8,523 nt of DNA, taken from AC-52 sp044870295 (lineage in GTDB: Bacteria > Actinomycetota > UBA4738). Positions 6,114 through 8,523 of this stretch are shown in pieces. The notes under the pieces are model-generated. The model saw only the letters and a program-made list of their open reading frames with translations. It ran no database searches and was not told the DNA's origin. Numbering within the stretch: position 1 is the first letter of the stretch; each line of letters opens with the position of its first letter. The stretch lies in NCBI GenBank assembly GCA_044870295.1, contig JBIOYQ010000036.1, forward strand, positions 1 through 8,523, read 5' to 3'. A program made the position numbers and the translations under genes.

Positions 6114-6679
6114 CGGCCCACGCTCCTCAGCGCCTCGCGCAACAGGTCCTCGACCGGACGGTCCCCGTCGGGCGCCAGGGCCGCCAGCGCCTCTCGAGCC
6201 TCCACGCTGCTGAGGCCGAGCGCCAGCAGTGCCTCCCTCACCTCCGCCAGCGGGCCGGACGTGACTCCCTCGCCGCCCATACCGATCCGGTCCTTCAGGT
6301 CCAGGACGATCCGCCCCGCCACCTTCTTCCCGACGCCCGGCACCAGGGTCAGCGCGGCGAGGTCCCCGCTGGCCACGGCCCGGCGCAACGCGTCGCCGGA
6401 CAGCACCGACAGAACCGCCAGGGCCACCTTGGGCCCGACGCCCGTGACAGTGATCAGGTCGTCGAACAGGCTGCGTTCGTCGGACGACGAGAACCCGTAC
6501 AGCACCATGGCGTCGTCCCGCACCAGCAGCCTGGTGAACAGGTGGCCCGGCTTGCCGGGCGGGGGCAGCTTCGCCAGGGCCGGGGCGGGCACCCTGACCT
6601 CGTAGCCGACTCCGGAAACGGAGAGGACGACGCGGTCGCCGGCCTTCTCCGCCACCGTGCCTTCCAGGAAGGCGATCAT
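6110..6679 (-). CDS. ruvA: Holliday junction DNA-binding protein RuvA
   Basis: Tetrameric protein that binds and flattens the Holliday junction and loads RuvB. The start is the ATG at 6677-6679 (MIAFLEGTV, the standard RuvA N-terminus), giving 189 residues. A longer open frame reaching 6973 is only read-through inside ruvC. The N-terminal OB fold covers about 1-62 and carries the acidic pin D55-D56 (RDDAMVLYGF). Two helix-hairpin-helix motifs follow, TVTGVGPKVALAVLS (77-91) and LVPGVGKKVAGRIVLDL (112-128). The C-terminal RuvB-contacting domain is about 143-187 (LLALGLSSVEAREALAAL). The start overlaps the ruvC stop (ATGA), with GGAG 8 nt upstream; the stop overlaps ruvB the same way. Confidence 0.97.
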   Translation of the reverse strand: MIAFLEGTVAEKAGDRVVLSVSGVGYEVRVPAPALAKLPPPGKPGHLFTRLLVRDDAMVLYGFSSSDERSLFDDLITVTGVGPKVALAVLSVLSGDALRRAVASGDLAALTLVPGVGKKVAGRIVLDLKDRIGMGGEGVTSGPLAEVREALLALGLSSVEAREALAALAPDGDRPVEDLLREALRSVGR

Positions 6680-7188
6680 CGGAAGGACTCCGCGCGCCGA
6701 CTGAGCTGCCGCATCCGCATCTGTTGCAGATGGCAGACCGCCACCGCCACCGCGTCCGCCGCGTCCGGGTCCTGGGGCACGCCGTCCATCCCCACCAGCC
6801 GCCCGAGGGCGCGCCGCACCGCGTCCTTCGTCGCGTTCCCGATCCCCGTGACCGCCATCTTCACCTCGAGGGGTGCGAACTCCTCCACAGGGATGCCGGC
6901 CTCGGCAGCGGCCAGCATCACCACGCCCGAGGCCCGCGCCACCCCCATCGCGCTCTCCGTGTTCCTCCCCCACAACAACCGCTCCAGCGCCATCACGCTC
7001 GGTCGGTGCTCGGCGATGGCCTGGCGAACCCCCTGGTGCAGACGGCGCAGCCGGGTCTCCTGGGCCAACCCGGCCGGCGTGCGAAGCGTGTCCGCCCAGA
7101 CGATCACCGGGGGGCGCTCGGCGGCGACGACGGCCAAGCCCACGGCGGCGGTGCCCGGGTCCACGCCGAGGACCCGCCCATCGAACAT
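6676..7188 (-). CDS. ruvC: Crossover junction endodeoxyribonuclease RuvC
   Basis: Dimeric Holliday-junction resolvase of the RNase H fold. Starting at the ATG 7186-7188 gives 170 residues, close to the 173 of E. coli RuvC, with the first strand RVLGVDPGT placed as usual. The four acidic metal ligands are visible: D10 (GVDPG), E69 (ALERLL), and D142 and D145 (PDAADAVAVAVCH). A conserved Lys follows GNAT (K121). In-frame starts also exist at 7215 (ATG) and 7230 (GTG), adding 9 or 14 residues with no homology that I recognise. None of the three has a Shine-Dalgarno sequence, so the start is less certain than the gene; a leaderless start at 7188 is possible. The gene is 63 nt after yebC and overlaps ruvA by ATGA. 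Confidence 0.94.
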   Translation of the reverse strand: MFDGRVLGVDPGTAAVGLAVVAAERPPVIVWADTLRTPAGLAQETRLRRLHQGVRQAIAEHRPSVMALERLLWGRNTESAMGVARASGVVMLAAAEAGIPVEEFAPLEVKMAVTGIGNATKDAVRRALGRLVGMDGVPQDPDAADAVAVAVCHLQQMRMRQLSRRAESFR

Positions 7189-7197
7189 ATGTTCAGA

Positions 7198-7226
7198 AGG
7201 GTACTGCCGGTCCATGCCCGGCGCAA
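7198..7226 (-). promoter_or_regulatory. Possible promoter upstream of ruvC
   Basis: On the minus strand TTGCGC (7221-7226) and TACCCT (7198-7203) are 17 nt apart. TACCCT fits the loose actinobacterial TANNNT -10; the -35 matches only TTG. A transcript would start around 7190, within a few bases of the ATG at 7188. Weak evidence, but it lies exactly where ruvC lacks a ribosome binding site. Confidence 0.22.
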
Positions 7227-7251
7227 TCACATGGGTGGAATTCGAACGGCC

Positions 7252-8001
7252 CTAGCCGGTCTGGACCAGGATCTCGTCCGGGATGTCGAAGTTGGAGTGA
7301 ACCGCTTGGACGTCGTCCAGGTCCTCCAGGGCTTCCACCAACCGAAGGACCGAGGACGCCTTGTCCGCGCCGACCGGCACGCCCTGTTGGGGCAGCATGG
7401 TGATCTCGGCCGATGCGACCTGAACCTCAGCGTCCTCCAGCGCCTTGCGGACCGAAAGAAACGCGTCCGGAGGGGTCAGCACCTCCCATTGATCACCGGC
7501 CTCGCGAAGGTCCTCGGCACCGCTGTCGAGCACGATGTCCATCAGCCGATCCTCATCGGGGGCCGCTGCTGCGTCGATCGTGATCAAGCCCTTCCGATCG
7601 AACAGCCAGACCACGCTGCCCGGATCGGCCAGCTTGCCTCCGAGGGTGGTAAGCGTATGGCGGACCTCCTGCCCCGTTCGGTTGCGGTTGTCGGTCACCG
7701 CCTCGACCACCAGCGCCACACCCCCCGGACCGTAGCCTTCGTACACCAGTTCCTCGAAGCGGGCGCCGCCCTCCTCACCTGCCCCTCGCTTGATGGCCCG
7801 TTCGATGTTGTCCATGGGCACCGAGGAGTCCCGGGCCTTCTGCACGGCGGAGGCGAGGGTCATGTTCCCTTCGATGCTCGGTCCGCCGTCCCGCGCGGCC
7901 ACCTCGATGGCCCGCAAGAGCTTGCCGAACATGCGCCCGCGCTTCTCGTCCGTGGCGGTCTTCTTCCGCTTGATCTGGGACCACTTCGAATGGCCGGACA
8001 T
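7252..8001 (-). CDS. yebC: YebC/PmpR/TACO1-family protein
   Basis: Member of the widespread YebC family. Members have been described as DNA-binding transcription regulators and, more recently, as ribosome-associated factors that ease translation of proline-rich stretches; which applies here cannot be told from sequence. The 249-residue length is typical. Hallmarks are the N-terminal MSGHSKW followed by a Lys/Arg-rich helix (IKRKK, 10-14), KRGRMFGKLLRAIEVAAR (20-37), PMDNIERAIKRG (62-73), YEGYGPGGVA (87-96), TDNRNRT (103-109) and GSVVWLFDRKG (128-138). The ATG at 7999-8001 is preceded by AAAGGGA with about 4-nt spacing. It starts 15 nt after the pdxT stop and precedes ruvC, the usual order in actinobacteria. 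Confidence 0.96.
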   Translation of the reverse strand: MSGHSKWSQIKRKKTATDEKRGRMFGKLLRAIEVAARDGGPSIEGNMTLASAVQKARDSSVPMDNIERAIKRGAGEEGGARFEELVYEGYGPGGVALVVEAVTDNRNRTGQEVRHTLTTLGGKLADPGSVVWLFDRKGLITIDAAAAPDEDRLMDIVLDSGAEDLREAGDQWEVLTPPDAFLSVRKALEDAEVQVASAEITMLPQQGVPVGADKASSVLRLVEALEDLDDVQAVHSNFDIPDEILVQTG

Positions 8002-8016
8002 GCGTTCCCTTTCCGC

Positions 8017-8523
8017 CTACGGCGCCATGGCCAGGAGCTGCTGGTGCATCCTGGCATCCCCGGCGATCTCGGGATGGAAGGCCGCAGCGAGCAGCCGTCC
8101 CTGGCGCACCGCGATGGGGTGCCCGCCCAGCTCCGCCAGGACCTCGACGTCGGGCCCGACGTCCTCGATCATCGGCGCGCGGATGAACACGGCGCGCACC
8201 GGCCCGACTCCGCGCACATCGACATCGGATTCGAAGGAATCGACCTGCCGCCCGTAGGCGTTCCGCCGAACCGAGATGTCCAGCAGCGACAGCACCGGTT
8301 CCCCATCCAGGACCTGGCGGGCCATGACGATCAACCCAGCGCACGTTCCGAACACCGGCATCCCCTGCGCTGATCGGTCGGCGATCGGCTCGACCAGGTG
8401 GTGGTCGCGGGCGAGCTTGGCCATGGTGGTCGACTCCCCACCTGGGATGGCCAGGCACTCCACGGTGGCGAGCTCTTCCGGCGTCCTGACCAACACCGGC
8501 GTGGCCCCGCACGCGGCGAACAT
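8017..8523 (-). CDS. pdxT: PLP synthase glutaminase subunit PdxT (5' end cut by the window)
   Basis: Class I glutaminase that releases ammonia from glutamine and passes it to PdxS, which builds pyridoxal 5'-phosphate. The visible 168 residues include PGGESTTM (27-34), the nucleophile C61 in GTCAGLIVMAR, RNAYGRQVDSFE (87-98), FIRAP (113-117) and the catalytic His/Glu pair H150 and E152 in FHPE. The complete enzyme normally begins with a strand like GVLALQG about 20 residues before the first one seen here. The ATG at the very edge (8521-8523) is therefore an internal Met, and the true start lies outside the window. pdxS is expected just upstream. The gene is followed after 15 nt by yebC. Confidence 0.95.
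   Translation of the reverse strand: MFAACGATPVLVRTPEELATVECLAIPGGESTTMAKLARDHHLVEPIADRSAQGMPVFGTCAGLIVMARQVLDGEPVLSLLDISVRRNAYGRQVDSFESDVDVRGVGPVRAVFIRAPMIEDVGPDVEVLAELGGHPIAVRQGRLLAAAFHPEIAGDARMHQQLLAMAP

Noticed and set aside
6680..6973. N-terminal extension of the ruvA frame
   Set aside because: It lies wholly inside ruvC, is Gly/Arg-rich, and RuvA proteins begin at the MIAFLEG-type sequence.
6724..8373. 549-residue open frame on the plus strand across yebC, ruvC and pdxT
   Set aside because: It is antisense to three well-identified genes and rich in His/Arg/Gln/Asp as expected from reading high-GC codons backwards. It has no recognisable domain.

Overview
The window is a GC-rich, tightly packed stretch of housekeeping genes. 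Nine of the ten genes lie on the minus strand. Read in transcription order (high to low coordinates) they are pdxT (5' end cut by the window edge), yebC, ruvC, ruvA, ruvB, yajC, an HD-domain phosphohydrolase gene, secD, secF and apt. The tenth is the 3' end of an unidentified membrane-protein gene on the plus strand, converging on apt. The order pdxT-yebC-ruvCAB-yajC-secD-secF-apt, together with high GC and a Pro/Ala/Ser linker in a secreted domain, points to an actinobacterium (Actinomycetota). The HD gene between yajC and secD and the lack of relA after apt differ from the Streptomyces/Mycobacterium arrangement as I remember it, so a deep or uncultured lineage is likely. That placement is inference.

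Layout: 8523-5070 is a pdxT-yebC-ruvC-ruvA-ruvB block (PLP synthesis, translation/regulation factor, Holliday-junction processing). ruvC/ruvA and ruvA/ruvB overlap by ATGA. Between ruvB and yajC (4912-5069) is a very good intrinsic terminator (8-bp GC stem, 3-nt loop, seven U). Just upstream of it on the same strand is a plausible SigA-type promoter. 4911-226 is the second block, yajC-HD-secD-secF-apt: the accessory membrane part of the Sec translocase plus purine salvage. yajC/HD overlap by GTGA, HD/secD are 2 nt apart, secD/secF overlap by ATGA, and apt has its own strong ribosome binding site.

YajC, SecD and SecF should act together at the membrane to complete protein export with the proton-motive force. 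RuvA, RuvB and RuvC form the branch-migration and resolvase machine. The HD protein has a complete metal-binding H...HD...D set and is the one gene whose role in this setting is unexplained.

I found no mobile element, CRISPR array, RNA gene or clearly novel system. The points worth a second look are the HD gene inside the sec operon, a 62-residue Pro/Ala/Ser/Thr insert in SecF, an EF-hand-like loop and a cysteine pair in the outer domain of SecD, oppositely charged tails on YajC and SecF, the promoter-before-terminator arrangement ahead of yajC, and a ruvC start without a ribosome binding site.
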